A stretch of DNA of 64,000 nucleotides, from assembly GCF_018128225.1 (NCBI RefSeq), contig NZ_CP072377.1, positions 434,001 through 498,000 of the forward strand, given 5' to 3'. Numbering within the stretch: position 1 is the stretch's first letter; each line of letters begins with the position of its first letter. The notes beneath the pieces were generated by a model. That model searched no databases, had not been told where the DNA came from, and worked only from the letters and a program-made list of their open reading frames with translations. The stretch comes from Leptotrichia sp. oral taxon 218. Lineage in GTDB: Bacteria > Fusobacteriota > Fusobacteriia > Fusobacteriales > Leptotrichiaceae. Below are positions 11,051 through 21,217 of this stretch, piece by piece. The position numbers and the translations under genes are program-made.

Positions 11051-14000
11051 ATGAGTATAAGAGATTTTGATAGTATTCAAATAAAACTGGCATCGCCGGA
11101 AAAAATATTGGAATGGTCATATGGAGAAATAACAAAAGCGGAAACAATAAACTATAGAACACTTAAACCTGAGATGGAAGGGCTTTTCTGCGAGAGAATA
11201 TTTGGACCATCGAAAGACTACGAATGTGCGTGTGGAAAATACAAAAGAATGCGTTATAAAGGGATAGTCTGTGAAAAATGTGGAGTTGAAGTAACTACTT
11301 CAAAAGTTCGTCGTGAAAGAATGGGTCATATTAAACTTGCTACACCAATTGCACATATTTGGTATTCTAAAGGAACACCTAATAAAATGAGTCTTTTACT
11401 TGGAATAAGTACAAAAGAACTGGAATCAGTTTTGTATTTCTCAAGATATATTGTAACTGATGCAGGAGAAACTGGACTTGAAAAAGGTAAGATTTTGACA
11501 GATAGAGAATATAAGTTATATGAAAGTCAATTTAAAAACGGATTTACGGCAAAAATGGGTGCTGAAGGAGTTTTAGCGCTGTTAGAAGAAATTGATTTGA
11601 AAGAATTAGAAAAAAAACTGGAAAATGAAATGGATACGGAACATTCATCTCAAAAGAGAAAAAAAGTTATAAAAAGACTAAAAATAGTAAGAGATTTGAT
11701 ACTTTCTGGAAATAGACCTGAATGGATGATTTTGACAGTGCTTCCTGTAATTCCTGCTGATTTAAGACCAATGGTTCAGCTTGATGGAGGAAGATTTGCA
11801 ACTTCAGATTTAAATGACTTGTATAGAAGAGTAATTAACAGAAATATAAGACTTAAAAAATTGATGTCAATAAAAGCACCTGAAATTGTCATAAAAAATG
11901 AAAAAAGAATGCTTCAGGAAGCAGTTGATGCCTTAATTGACAACGGTCGTCGTGGAAAACCAGTTGTAACTCAAAACAACAGAGAGTTAAAATCACTATC
12001 TGATATGTTAAAAGGAAAACAAGGTAGATTTAGACAAAATTTATTAGGAAAAAGGGTTGATTATTCAGGAAGATCGGTTATTGTCGTTGGACCAAGCTTG
12101 AAAATGAATCAATGTGGTCTTCCTAAAAAGATGGCACTTGAGCTTTATAAACCATTTTTGATGAGAGAATTGGTAAAAAGAGAGCTGGCATCTAATGTGA
12201 AAATTGCCAAAAAGATGGTTGAAGAAGAAGACGAAAATGTATGGGAATTGATCGAAGAAATTATTAAAAATCATCCTGTGCTGTTAAATCGTGCGCCAAC
12301 ATTGCATAGATTGTCAATTCAAGCGTTTCAGCCAATTTTGATAGAAGGAAAAGCTATAAGACTTCATCCGCTTGTATGTTCTGCATTTAATGCCGATTTT
12401 GATGGAGATCAAATGGCAGTTCACTTGGTGCTTTCACAAGAAGCACAGATGGAAGCAAAATTATTAATGTTAGCGACAAACAATATTATTGCACCATCAA
12501 GTGGAAAACCAATTGCAGTACCGTCTCAAGATATGGTCATGGGATGTTATTATATGACTAAAGAGAAAAAAGGTGCAAAAGGGGAAGGAAAATTATTTTC
12601 TAACAGAAATCAATTGATAACTGCTTATCAAAGTGGGAAAGTGTCAGTTCATGCTATGGTAAAAGTGAGAGTGGAAGATGAATTGCTTGACACAACTCCT
12701 GGAAGATTGATGTTTAACTTGATCTTGCCAAAAGAAGTTAGAAATTATGGAATTACATTTGGAAAAAAAGAATTGGCAAAATTAATTGCTGAACTTTATA
12801 AAAGATATGGATTTGAGAAAACTTCAAGTTTATTAGATGATATTAAAGAATTTGGATACCATTATGGTACACTTGCTGGAATTACAGTTGGAATTGAAGA
12901 TTTGAAAATCCCTGAAACTAAAAAAGAAATACTTGAAAATGCTGAAAAAGATGTGGCAGAAGTCGAAAAACAATATAAAGCTGGAGAAATTATTAACGAA
13001 GAAAGATATAGAAAAACAGTGGGTATTTGGGCAGAAGCTACTGAAAAAGTAACAAAAGATATGATGGATAACCTTGATGAATTTAATCCAGTTTATATGA
13101 TGGCGAATTCAGGAGCCAGAGGATCAATTGCGCAAATGCGTCAACTTGGTGGAATGCGTGGACTTATGGCGGATACGCAAGGTAGAATCATTGAAATGCC
13201 GATTAAAGCCAACTTTAGGGAAGGTCTTAACATCTTGGAATTCTTTATGTCATCACATGGAGCAAGAAAAGGACTTGCCGATACAGCACTAAGAACGGCG
13301 GATTCAGGATATTTGACAAGAAGACTTGTTGATATTTCGCACGAAGTTATTGTAAACCACGATGACTGTGGATGTGAACATGGAATTGTCGTATCGGACT
13401 TGATGGATGCTGGGGAAGTTATTGAAAAATTAAGTGAAAGAATTTATGGAAGAAATTTAGCGAAAGATTTAGTTCATAATGGAGAAGTTATTGCAACTAG
13501 AAATACTTTAATTGATGATGAATTAATTAAAAAAATTGAAGAATTGGATATTCGTGAAGTAGAAATTAGAACACCTTTGACTTGTAAATTGGAAAAAGGT
13601 GTTTGTAGAAAATGTTACGGGCTTGACTTATCTAATCATAAGGAAATTTTAAAAGGGGAAGCAGTTGGAGTTATTGCAGCTCAATCAATTGGAGAACCTG
13701 GTACACAGCTTACAATGCGTACTTTCCATACTGGAGGAGTTGCCACAGCGGCTTCAGTTCAATCTGACTACAAAGCGGATGTTGCTGGAAAAGTTAAATT
13801 TAGAGGTATTTCTACACTTGTAAATGAAGAAGGAAAAGAAATTGTTGTTTCTCAAAATGGGCGTCTAATAATAGGAAAACATAGATATGAAATTCAATCT
13901 GGTTCAGTTTTACATGTAAAAGATGGAGATACAGTTAAAAAAGGACAAGTTTTAGTTGAATTTGATCCTTATCAAACACCAATTATTACATCTGAAGAAG

Positions 14001-15073
14001 GTAAAGTGGAATTTAGAGATATTTATGTAAGAGAAAACATTGATGTAAAATATGGAGTTACTGAAAAAGTAGCTATAAAACCTGTGGAAAGCAGCGATGT
14101 AAACCCTAGAATCATAATTTACACAAAAGATGACAGAAGAGTGGAATATGCAGTTCCTTATGGAGCATATTTAATGGTAAATGAAGGAGATCATGTTAAA
14201 AAAGGTCAAACTATTACAAAAATCTTGAAAACAGGAGAAGGAAATAAGGATATTACTGGAGGTCTTCCTCGTGTACAAGAGTTGTTTGAAGCAAGAAATC
14301 CTAAAGGAAAAGCTATTTTGTCAGAATTTGCAGGGCGTGTTGTGTTCTCAGATAAAAAGAAAAAGGGTATGAGATTAATCTTGATTGAAGATCCTGAAAC
14401 TGGAGAATTGATTCAAGAATATACAGTTCCTGTGGGAGAACATCTGGTTGTAACTAACGAAATGCTGATTGAAAAAGGTGCTAAAATTACAGATGGACCA
14501 GTTTCACCTCACGATATTTTGAAAATTAAAGGGCTTGTGGAAGCACAGCAATTTATACTTGAGTCTGTACAACAAGTTTATCGTGAACAAGGGGTTACAG
14601 TAAATGACAAACACATTGAAATAATTGTTAAACAGATGTTCCAAAAAGTAAAAATTAAAGAAGTTGGAGATTCTCTATTCTTAGAAGATGAATTAATTGA
14701 AAAGAAAATTGTTGAAAGAGAAAATGAAAAATTAATTTCAAATGGTAAAAATCCTGCAACTTATGAACCTGTAATACAAGGTATTACAAAAGCGGCAGTA
14801 AACACAGAAAGTTTCATTTCAGCAGCGTCGTTCCAAGAAACTACAAAAGTATTGGCAAATGCAGCAGTTGAAGGAAAAATTGACAAACTTGAAGGAATGA
14901 AAGAAAATGTTATAATTGGTAAGAGAGTGCCAGGAGGAACTGGATTTAAAGACTATTTATATTTGGATGCAAGATTAAAATCTGACATTGTACAAGAAGC
15001 ACAAGATGAAGATCAAATATTAGAAGATGAAGTTAAACCTAGTGAAAACGAAGAAACTTCTGGTGAAGAATAG
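11051..15073 (+). CDS. rpoC: DNA-directed RNA polymerase subunit beta'
   Basis: The other large catalytic subunit. The metal-binding motif [12 protein letters not shown], whose three Asp residues hold the catalytic Mg2+, lies near residue 446. The N-terminal zinc ribbon ([20 protein letters not shown], from about residue 58) and the second zinc site (CGCEHG with CRKCYG, from about residue 772) keep their cysteines. The longest frame begins at 10997, but ATG 11051 has GAGGAGG upstream and gives the conserved [19 protein letters not shown] start; the product is 1,340 residues. A hairpin after the stop is followed by the IStron in gmk. Confidence 0.98.
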   Translation: MSIRDFDSIQIKLASPEKILEWSYGEITKAETINYRTLKPEMEGLFCERIFGPSKDYECACGKYKRMRYKGIVCEKCGVEVTTSKVRRERMGHIKLATPIAHIWYSKGTPNKMSLLLGISTKELESVLYFSRYIVTDAGETGLEKGKILTDREYKLYESQFKNGFTAKMGAEGVLALLEEIDLKELEKKLENEMDTEHSSQKRKKVIKRLKIVRDLILSGNRPEWMILTVLPVIPADLRPMVQLDGGRFATSDLNDLYRRVINRNIRLKKLMSIKAPEIVIKNEKRMLQEAVDALIDNGRRGKPVVTQNNRELKSLSDMLKGKQGRFRQNLLGKRVDYSGRSVIVVGPSLKMNQCGLPKKMALELYKPFLMRELVKRELASNVKIAKKMVEEEDENVWELIEEIIKNHPVLLNRAPTLHRLSIQAFQPILIEGKAIRLHPLVCSAFNADFDGDQMAVHLVLSQEAQMEAKLLMLATNNIIAPSSGKPIAVPSQDMVMGCYYMTKEKKGAKGEGKLFSNRNQLITAYQSGKVSVHAMVKVRVEDELLDTTPGRLMFNLILPKEVRNYGITFGKKELAKLIAELYKRYGFEKTSSLLDDIKEFGYHYGTLAGITVGIEDLKIPETKKEILENAEKDVAEVEKQYKAGEIINEERYRKTVGIWAEATEKVTKDMMDNLDEFNPVYMMANSGARGSIAQMRQLGGMRGLMADTQGRIIEMPIKANFREGLNILEFFMSSHGARKGLADTALRTADSGYLTRRLVDISHEVIVNHDDCGCEHGIVVSDLMDAGEVIEKLSERIYGRNLAKDLVHNGEVIATRNTLIDDELIKKIEELDIREVEIRTPLTCKLEKGVCRKCYGLDLSNHKEILKGEAVGVIAAQSIGEPGTQLTMRTFHTGGVATAASVQSDYKADVAGKVKFRGISTLVNEEGKEIVVSQNGRLIIGKHRYEIQSGSVLHVKDGDTVKKGQVLVEFDPYQTPIITSEEGKVEFRDIYVRENIDVKYGVTEKVAIKPVESSDVNPRIIIYTKDDRRVEYAVPYGAYLMVNEGDHVKKGQTITKILKTGEGNKDITGGLPRVQELFEARNPKGKAILSEFAGRVVFSDKKKKGMRLILIEDPETGELIQEYTVPVGEHLVVTNEMLIEKGAKITDGPVSPHDILKIKGLVEAQQFILESVQQVYREQGVTVNDKHIEIIVKQMFQKVKIKEVGDSLFLEDELIEKKIVERENEKLISNGKNPATYEPVIQGITKAAVNTESFISAASFQETTKVLANAAVEGKIDKLEGMKENVIIGKRVPGGTGFKDYLYLDARLKSDIVQEAQDEDQILEDEVKPSENEETSGEE

Positions 15074-15090
15074 GAACATTTTTTAAAAAA

Positions 15091-15116
15091 TAAGGGAAAT
15101 TTTAAATTTCCCTTAT
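15091..15116 (+). terminator. Probable terminator after rpoC
   Basis: ATAAGGGAAATTT pairs with AAATTTCCCTTAT, a long stem, but only a short T-containing tail (CTCATT) follows, so efficiency is uncertain. Confidence 0.6.
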
Positions 15117-15177
15117 CTCATTAATATGAAGTTAGTTTTTAGCTCCAAATAATTTAGAACAAATGAGGAGATTTTAT

Positions 15178-15657
15178 TAAATAGTACAAGAACACTCGCG
15201 ACGCAAGGAATGAGATGAATTGTACGAAAATTTTAGTAAGCATATAGGGAAACTTGTATGTAGACACGGAGCAAAACCGTGCAACAAAGAAACTGAATTG
15301 CTGGGAACTCTTAAAGCTAGTATAACCACAACATAATACCTAGGTAATAATATATGGTATAAGTGTGATGGTGGCGAAAGCAGAAAAAATATACTAGATG
15401 GTGCAAGGTTAAATCCTAAACATTATGATAATAGACAATCAGCAGCTAATCCTGAAAAGGAAAGTTCAACGACTATCCCTCGTGAGGGGAGTACAATACA
15501 AGCGATTGGTATTGGAAGTGGTTTCGCCTAAGGTGCCAAAATACACTATGGATAAGATATAGTCTGTGCTTGTTAGAGATAACAAGAAGTTCATGAGAGA
15601 ACTGCATAAGTAGTAGCGTACTTATGTGAACGACGCTTCCCGCTGTTGTGGGGTTTT
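15178..15657 (+). ncRNA. Group I intron ribozyme core, copy 1
   Basis: Conserved group I elements occur in order: P AATTGCTGGGAA (15296-15307), Q AATCAGCAGC (15437-15446), R GTTCAACGACTA (15464-15475) and S AAGATATAGTCT (15554-15565). P4 can form from TGCTG and CAGCA, P7 from GACTA and TAGTC, P8 from CCCTC-GTG-AGGGG, and P9 is a CTTGTTA/TAACAAG stem capped by a GAGA tetraloop. P1 pairs TTTAT^TAAA (15173-15181) with TTTAGTAAG (15232-15240), placing U15177 opposite G15236. The ribozyme spans the whole element because the 3' splice site is after tnpB. Confidence 0.88.
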
Positions 15658-15763
15658 AAAAACTTTAAAAATATTTAAAAATAAATAAAAAATATTACTT
15701 TTTTGACAGATAAAATGTAGAATACATGGTATAATATCTCTGATGAAAAGGAGGTGATTATAT

Positions 15764-17011
15764 ATGTATTTAACATTAAGACAACAGGTAAAACATCTTA
15801 GTAAAAATGAGTTTAGGAATTTAAAATGTTTATCTCATATAGCCAAGAACTTAACTAATGAAGCTATATATAATATTAGACAGTATTATTTTAATAAGAA
15901 AAAGTATTTAAGTTATAATGAAAACTATAAAATGCTTAAAAATAGTGAGAACTATAAAAAATTAAATTCTAATATGGCTCAACAAATTCTAAAAGAAGTA
16001 GACGGAAGTTTCAAATCATTTTTTGGACTTTTGAAACTTGCTAAAAATGGTCAATATGATAATAAAAAAATAAAATTACCTAAATATCTTGATAAAGATG
16101 GTTTTACAACTCTTATTATAGGTTTTGTAAGATTAAAAGATGATATTCTGATAGTTCCTTATTCAAATTCGTTTAAGAAAACTCATCAGGAAGTTAAAAT
16201 TAAGCTACCACCAGTATTAAAAGGCAAGAAGATAAAAGAGATTAGAATAATACCAAAACAACATTCTAGGTACTTTGAAATTCAATATACTTACGAGGTA
16301 GAAGAAGTTCAAAGGGAATTAAATAAAGAAAATGTACTAGGAATTGATTTAGGTATAGATAATCTTTGTACTTGTGTAACTAATAACGGAGCATCATTCA
16401 TAATAGATGGTAGAAAATTAAAATCAATAAATCAATACTATAATAAGATAAATGCAAAATTGCAAAGCATTAAAGATAAGCAAAAGATAGAGCATATAAC
16501 ATTAAGGCAAAAAAGAATAGTTAGAAAAAGAAATAATCGTATAAATGATTATCTTTCAAAAGCAGCAAGAATAATAATAAATTATTGTCTTAACAATGAT
16601 ATAGGAAAACTAGTTCTAGGATATAACGAGGATTTTCAAAGAAAATCAAATATAGGAAGCATAAATAATCAAAATTTTGTAAATATACCATATGGAAAAT
16701 TAAGAGATAAATTAATATATCTATGTAAACTATATGGAATAGAATTTAAACTGCAAGAAGAGAGTTATACATCGAAAGCAAGTTTCTTTGATGGAGATGA
16801 GATTCCAATATATGATAAAGAAAATCAAAAAGAATATATATTCAGTGGAAAAAGGATAAAAAGAGGACTATATCAAACAAGTAAAGGCTATCAATTAAAT
16901 GCAGATTGTAACGGAGCATTAAATATATTAAGAAAAAGTAAAGTTGTGGACTTAAGCGTCCTATACAATAGAGGTGAGCTGAACACACCTAGAAGAATAA
17001 GGGTAGTGTAA
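15764..17011 (+). CDS. tnpB: TnpB of IStron copy 1 (RNA-guided nuclease family)
   Basis: An IS605 OrfB/TnpB protein of 415 residues: N-terminal HTH-like region, wedge/REC region, then a RuvC fold. RuvC-I Asp is in GIDLGIDNL (about residue 195) and RuvC-III Asp in LNADCNGALNILRK. At the usual RuvC-II place the sequence is LGYNEDFQRK, and the Cys pairs of the zinc finger are missing: where others have YTS..CS.CG this has EESYTSKASFFDGD. The start is ATG 15764 behind AAAGGAGGTGAT, with an extended -10 TGGTATAAT (TATAAT 15730-15735) upstream. It probably uses an omegaRNA overlapping the element's 3' end. It is nearly identical to copy 2. Confidence 0.9.
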   Translation: MYLTLRQQVKHLSKNEFRNLKCLSHIAKNLTNEAIYNIRQYYFNKKKYLSYNENYKMLKNSENYKKLNSNMAQQILKEVDGSFKSFFGLLKLAKNGQYDNKKIKLPKYLDKDGFTTLIIGFVRLKDDILIVPYSNSFKKTHQEVKIKLPPVLKGKKIKEIRIIPKQHSRYFEIQYTYEVEEVQRELNKENVLGIDLGIDNLCTCVTNNGASFIIDGRKLKSINQYYNKINAKLQSIKDKQKIEHITLRQKRIVRKRNNRINDYLSKAARIIINYCLNNDIGKLVLGYNEDFQRKSNIGSINNQNFVNIPYGKLRDKLIYLCKLYGIEFKLQEESYTSKASFFDGDEIPIYDKENQKEYIFSGKRIKRGLYQTSKGYQLNADCNGALNILRKSKVVDLSVLYNRGELNTPRRIRVV

Positions 17012-17089
17012 AGCTATCAAACTTCTTAGAAAATTTTTGAATATTTTTAAAGATTTTAGAACCCTGCGACTTTATCGTGGGAGGTTCAG
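17012..17089 (+). ncRNA. Probable omegaRNA 3' part and right-end hairpin, copy 1
   Basis: Downstream of tnpB the right end carries GAACC (17059-17063) pairing with GGTTC (17083-17087) around CCTGCGAC and GTGGG arms. In TnpB systems the omegaRNA scaffold ends at the right end and the guide is the adjacent flank, here gmk codons beginning GAAAGGGAAATT. That would direct TnpB at the empty gmk site next to TTTAT. Inferred from family architecture. Confidence 0.6.
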
Positions 17090-17633
17090 GAAAGGGAAAT
17101 TAATTATTGTTTCAGGACCATCTGGGTCGGGGAAATCAACAGTTACAAAGATTGTAAAAGATAAGCTAAATATTCCACTTTCAATTTCTGCAACTACAAG
17201 AAAGCCTAGAAATGGGGAAATTGACGGAAAAGATTATTATTTTTTGACAAAAGAAGAATTTTTACAAAAAATAAAAAATGATGAATTTTATGAGTATGCG
17301 AATGTTCATGGAAATTATTATGGGACATTGAAAAAAGCTGTGGAAGACAATTTAGAAAAAGGGATTAATGTCATTTTAGAAATTGATGTTCAAGGTGCCT
17401 TAATTGCGAAGGAAAAGAAAAAAGATGCTGTTTTAGTCTTTTTTAAAACAGAAAATTTGGAAGTGCTGGAAAATAGACTTAGAAACAGAAAGACAGACAG
17501 TGACGAAGTCATTGAACTAAGACTTAAAAATGCTCAAAAAGAACTGGAATATGAAAAAGAATATGATTATGTTGTGATAAACAAAGAAATAGAACAGTCT
17601 TGCAACGATTTAATAAAAATTATAAATTTATAA
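17090..17633 (+). CDS. gmk: Guanylate kinase, exon 2 (start codon in exon 1 at 15176-15177)
   Basis: Phosphorylates GMP to GDP with ATP; normally essential. The P-loop reads IVSGPSGSGKST, followed by ISATTRKPRNGEIDGKDYYF and LEIDVQGA, all standard guanylate kinase motifs. The IStron separates A-T (15176-15177) from the G at 17090; joining gives ATG AAA GGG AAA TTA with GAGGAG five bases upstream, and a protein of 181 residues. Without splicing, the only in-frame start I see is TTG 17037 inside the IStron right end, which would add 17 foreign residues and has no good ribosome site. The gene is followed by rpoZ, the common gmk-rpoZ order. Confidence 0.9.
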
Positions 17634-17674
17634 ATTCTGAAAGGAGAAAGTTTTTAAAAAAACTTTTTAAAACA

Positions 17675-17884
17675 ATGAAAAAAGAAAAAATAACAATAGA
17701 TGAATTATTGGAAAAAGTGCCAAATAAATATGAGTTAGCAATTATAGCAGGAAAAATTGCAAAAGTAGAATTAAAAAAAGATAAATCAAAATTTGAAGTT
17801 ATGGATGATGTTTTTTCTGACATTATGAATGATGAAGTTGAAGTTATTTATAATAACAAAAAAGAAGAAGATGAAGAAAATTAA
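17675..17884 (+). CDS. rpoZ: RNA polymerase omega subunit
   Basis: Small RNA polymerase assembly subunit, 69 residues, recognised by MKKEKITIDELLEKVPNKYELAIIAGKIAK and the following acidic tail. The frame extends upstream to 17600, overlapping gmk, but ATG 17675 gives the conserved start. The nearest Shine-Dalgarno AAGGAG (17641-17646) is 28 bases away; a hairpin between them (17647-17666) would shorten the distance to about eight bases. It lies 41 bases after gmk and is surely cotranscribed with it. Confidence 0.85.
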   Translation: MKKEKITIDELLEKVPNKYELAIIAGKIAKVELKKDKSKFEVMDDVFSDIMNDEVEVIYNNKKEEDEEN

Positions 17885-17903
17885 AAATTTTTTTAATAAA
17901 GTA

Positions 17904-17931
17904 TTGACTATTTTAAAAATCAAATTATACT
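17904..17931 (+). promoter_or_regulatory. Promoter of dnaG-rpoD
   Basis: TTGACT (17904-17909) and TATACT (17926-17931) with a 16-base spacer, placed between rpoZ and dnaG. Confidence 0.7.
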
Positions 17932-18000
17932 TATAGTGTAACATCTAAAAATTATTTAAAGAAATCCCTTAGAAAAAAATAAAAGGGAGTGAATAAAATT

Positions 18001-19830
18001 ATGTATGAAAAAAAGGAAATTCAGAAATTAATAGATAATTTAGATATTGTAGAGGTAATCTCAGAGTATGTAAATTTGAAAAAATCAGGTTCTGGATACA
18101 TGGGGCTCTCTCCTTTTAAAGAAGAAAGAACGCCATCTTTTTCAGTAAGTCCTGTTAAAAATATGTTTTATGACTTTAGTTCAGGGATTGGTGGAAATGT
18201 AATAAAATTTTATCAACTGATAAATGATGTAAATTTTCCACAAGCAGTAAAAGAATTGTCACAAAAATACAACATTCCATTAAAGACATCTAATTTTGGA
18301 AATAATTATAATTATAATTATGAAATTAATCAGAATAAATATAAAGAATATTATGAAATATTAAGCAGTGCTCACGAATTTTTTAAAAATGCCATAAAAG
18401 ATGATGAAAAAGCATTGAAATATATGGAAGAACGAGGTTTTTTACCGAAAGATATAAAAAAATTTGAAATAGGATTTTCTTTGAACGAAAGAGATGAGCT
18501 GTTTAAATATTTAGTAAAGAAAAATTTTTCTGAAAAAAAGATATTGGAATTGGGACTTGTAAAAAGGAATGAATCGGGAGTGGTGTATGACACTTTTAGA
18601 AATAGAATTATGTTTCCAATTTACAATCCCCAAAATAAAATTGTAGGTTTTGGCGGAAGAATTATTGAAAAGGATACGGATTTACCCAAATATTTAAATT
18701 CAGCTGATTCTGTCGTCTTTAAAAAAGGTAAGGAATTATTTGGATTAAAAAATCGTGGAGAAGCTATTAAGAGAAAAGGCTTTGCCATGCTGATGGAAGG
18801 ATATTTGGATGTACTGACGGTAAGAAAACATGGTTTTGAAACTGCAGTTGCAAGTCTTGGAACAGCTTTTACTGAAGAACAGGCAAGTTTGATAAAAAGA
18901 TACACAAAAAATATAATAATTGCTTATGATAACGACGAAGCTGGGAAAAATGCCATTATAAGAGCTGGGTATATTTTAAAAAAGCTGGATTTTGAAATAA
19001 AATGTCTTAGAATAACTGAAAATGTGAAAGATCCAGATGAATTTTTGAGAAAATATGGAAAGAGAAAGTTTATCGAAACTTTAAAAAAATCAGTCGATTT
19101 TTACGATTTTTTATTAATTGAATTTAAAAAAAATTTGAATATGGAAGAAATTGCTTCCAAACGGATATTAGTTAAAAAATTTAAGCCATTTTTTGAGAGT
19201 TTTGAAACAGAGTTGGATAAGGAACTGTATATTCAAAAATTGTCGCACGAAATTGGAATTGAAGAAAAATATTTAAGACAGGAATTTATAGTTGAAAAAA
19301 GCCAGATAAAAAAATTTAAAAATAATAATTACATAAAAAAAGACAATCAAAAAAAAGGGGTACAAAATAAAAAAGAGAGTAAAAATTTATATGATGATTT
19401 AGAAGAACAGACAATTATATATTGCATAAAATATTTTAATTTAGAAAAAGAAAAAGTTAAGTTTCTCATGGAAAAAAAATTAACAAGTGAATTTTATAGC
19501 GCTTTATTTTCAAAATTAAAAGAGATAAACTTTGCAGTAAAAAATGTTTTGCAAATAAATGAAACTGATCTCACTGAAGAGCAAAAAGAAAAAACATTTG
19601 GTCTAAGATGTCTTTCTGACAGAAAAACTGAAAGTGAAGAAAGTTTTTTTAACGAAATATTTGAAAGTTGGCTGAGAAGAGAAATAGATGAGATTAATGA
19701 AAATCTCTCAAGAGCAAAGCAATTTAAATTAAAGAGAGAAGTTGAAATGGAACTTGGGAAAGAATTTCATACATTTGAGGAATTAAAAGAAATATATAAG
19801 AAATTTGAAGAAATAAGGAGACCAGAATAA
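18001..19830 (+). CDS. dnaG: DNA primase
   Basis: Makes RNA primers for replication; 609 residues from ATG 18001 (GGGAG 11 bases upstream; the earlier GTG at 17989 overlaps that site). The TOPRIM/RNA polymerase core is intact: [25 protein letters not shown] and [13 protein letters not shown] with the metal-binding acidic residues. The N-terminal CHC2 domain aligns well ([18 protein letters not shown], then [12 protein letters not shown]), but the four usual zinc ligands Cys, His, Cys, Cys are Ser, Lys, Asp and Ser. The stop overlaps the rpoD start by one base (TAATG), as in the dnaG-rpoD macromolecular synthesis operon. Confidence 0.95.
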   Translation: MYEKKEIQKLIDNLDIVEVISEYVNLKKSGSGYMGLSPFKEERTPSFSVSPVKNMFYDFSSGIGGNVIKFYQLINDVNFPQAVKELSQKYNIPLKTSNFGNNYNYNYEINQNKYKEYYEILSSAHEFFKNAIKDDEKALKYMEERGFLPKDIKKFEIGFSLNERDELFKYLVKKNFSEKKILELGLVKRNESGVVYDTFRNRIMFPIYNPQNKIVGFGGRIIEKDTDLPKYLNSADSVVFKKGKELFGLKNRGEAIKRKGFAMLMEGYLDVLTVRKHGFETAVASLGTAFTEEQASLIKRYTKNIIIAYDNDEAGKNAIIRAGYILKKLDFEIKCLRITENVKDPDEFLRKYGKRKFIETLKKSVDFYDFLLIEFKKNLNMEEIASKRILVKKFKPFFESFETELDKELYIQKLSHEIGIEEKYLRQEFIVEKSQIKKFKNNNYIKKDNQKKGVQNKKESKNLYDDLEEQTIIYCIKYFNLEKEKVKFLMEKKLTSEFYSALFSKLKEINFAVKNVLQINETDLTEEQKEKTFGLRCLSDRKTESEESFFNEIFESWLRREIDEINENLSRAKQFKLKREVEMELGKEFHTFEELKEIYKKFEEIRRPE

Positions 19831-21008
19831 TGTCTGAAAATAAAAATAAATTAAAAAACAGTCTCGCAAATTTTATAAAAGAAACAAGAAAGCAGAAAGT
19901 AGCTAGTTACGAAGAAATTAATGCCGCTCTACCAGCGGATTATCCGCCTGAAAAGATAGAACAGTTAATAAGAAAATTATCTGACGACGGTGTCCAAATA
20001 GTTGATACACTAAAAGAAAAAAATGAATTGTTGAAAGTTCCTAAAACTATGGAAGAAATAGAAAAAATGGAAATTTCTGACTTTGAGGATGGAAGCGATG
20101 AGTTTGTGGAAAGTGAAATTGACGACACGGAAGTAGATAAATTACTACAGGCAGATTTAGTTAAAATGGCTGAGAGCATGGATGTGGACGAACCAATTAA
20201 AATGTATTTGCGTGAAATTGGTCAAATACCGCTTTTGAGTTATGAAGAAGAAATAGAATATGCGCAAAAAGTTTTAAATGGAGATGAGGAAGCAAAACAA
20301 AAGCTAATAGAATCTAATTTGAGATTAGTTGTAAGTATAGCTAAAAAACATACTAATCGTGGTCTAAAAATGTTGGATTTGATTCAAGAAGGAAATATGG
20401 GTCTTATGAAAGCGGTCGAAAAATTTGAGTATGAAAAAGGATTTAAATTCTCGACTTATGCGACTTGGTGGATAAGACAAGCTATAACAAGAGCAATTGC
20501 AGATCAGGGAAGAACAATAAGAATACCTGTTCATATGATAGAAACAATTAACAAAATAAAAAAAGAAAGCAGAATTATTTTGCAGGAAACTGGAAAAGAG
20601 CCGACTGCTGAAGAATTGTCGAAAAAATTGGAATTGCCAGTTGAAAAAGTTAAAAATATACTTGAAATGAATCAGGATCCAATTTCTTTGGAAACACCTG
20701 TTGGAAGCGAAGAAGATAGCGAATTGGGAGATTTTGTGGAAGATGATAAATTTGCAAATCCTTACGACGCAACTACAAGAGTGCTTTTAAAAGAACAGCT
20801 TGACGATGTTTTAAAGACATTGAATGATAGAGAAGAAAAAGTGCTTAGATATAGATATGGACTTGATGACGGATCACAAAAGACACTAGAAGAAGTTGGA
20901 AAGATTTTTAATGTGACAAGAGAGCGTATTAGACAAATTGAAGTGAAAGCGCTAAGAAAATTAAGACATCCAAGCAGAAGAAAAAAATTAGAAGATTATA
21001 GGAGCTAG
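19830..21008 (+). CDS. rpoD: Primary RNA polymerase sigma factor
   Basis: The housekeeping sigma-70, 392 residues. Region 1.2 ([17 protein letters not shown]), region 2 ([47 protein letters not shown]), region 3 and the region 4 helix-turn-helix ([19 protein letters not shown]) are all present in order. A shortened region 1.1-like N-terminus (about residues 1-110) is acidic. It overlaps dnaG by one base and is followed at once by a hairpin and the sigma-like gene starting at 21051. Confidence 0.97.
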   Translation: MSENKNKLKNSLANFIKETRKQKVASYEEINAALPADYPPEKIEQLIRKLSDDGVQIVDTLKEKNELLKVPKTMEEIEKMEISDFEDGSDEFVESEIDDTEVDKLLQADLVKMAESMDVDEPIKMYLREIGQIPLLSYEEEIEYAQKVLNGDEEAKQKLIESNLRLVVSIAKKHTNRGLKMLDLIQEGNMGLMKAVEKFEYEKGFKFSTYATWWIRQAITRAIADQGRTIRIPVHMIETINKIKKESRIILQETGKEPTAEELSKKLELPVEKVKNILEMNQDPISLETPVGSEEDSELGDFVEDDKFANPYDATTRVLLKEQLDDVLKTLNDREEKVLRYRYGLDDGSQKTLEEVGKIFNVTRERIRQIEVKALRKLRHPSRRKKLEDYRS

Positions 21009-21034
21009 ACATCTGGATGGCTCCTTTCATTTTA
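21000..21034 (+). terminator. Possible terminator overlapping the rpoD stop
   Basis: AGGAGC (21000-21005) pairs with GCTCCT (21020-21025), followed by TTCATTTT. The stem includes the rpoD stop region, so it may only partly stop transcription into the next gene. Confidence 0.5.
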
Positions 21035-21050
21035 AAATAGAGGTGGAAAA

Positions 21051-21217
21051 TTGTTAAGTAATATTATAGAAGATATTAGAAAAAAAAGTAAATTTAGTTT
21101 TGAGAAAATTGTTGAAAACAACGATTTATCTGACGATGAATTTTTTGAATTATTAAAAGTTATTTATTCAGAAAATATTTCAGAAGTGCGAACATCTGTC
21201 GATGGAAGTGATTTTAT
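21051..21217 (+). CDS. Sigma-70-like protein, exon 1 (interrupted by IStron copy 2)
   Basis: From TTG 21051, with GAGGTGG just upstream, the frame codes 55 residues (LSNIIEDIRKKSKF and onward) plus two bases of the next codon, and ends at the IStron after GATTTTAT. If the intron is not removed, translation reaches a TAG a few codons into it. Splicing after 21217 to 23140 gives Asp-Phe-Ile-Ile-Leu-Glu without a shift, yielding a protein of about 318 residues with exon 2. It directly follows rpoD. Confidence 0.75.

Larger units (their letters stand above)
15178..17089 (+). mobile_element. IStron copy 1: group I intron with IS605-type ends and tnpB, inside gmk
   Basis: Both ends are set by comparison with copy 2 (21218-23139) and by the restored frames of the host genes. 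The left boundary follows GATTTTAT; the right boundary is the G of GAGGTTCAG. The left-end hairpin has an outer stem GTACAA/TTGTAC around CTCGC-GAC-GCAAG. It is followed by group I core elements, tnpB, and a right-end hairpin GAACC/GGTTC (17059-17087). No tnpA is present, so mobility would need TnpA in trans, possibly from 27767-28168. Spliced gmk mRNA would read GATTTT-ATG-AAA-GGG. IStrons are known from Clostridioides (CdISt1) and Bacillus cereus; calling this one is inference from sequence. Confidence 0.88.

Noticed and set aside
15178-17089. Group II intron or retroelement in gmk
   Set aside because: No reverse transcriptase or domain V; the P/Q/R/S elements and tnpB fit a group I IStron.
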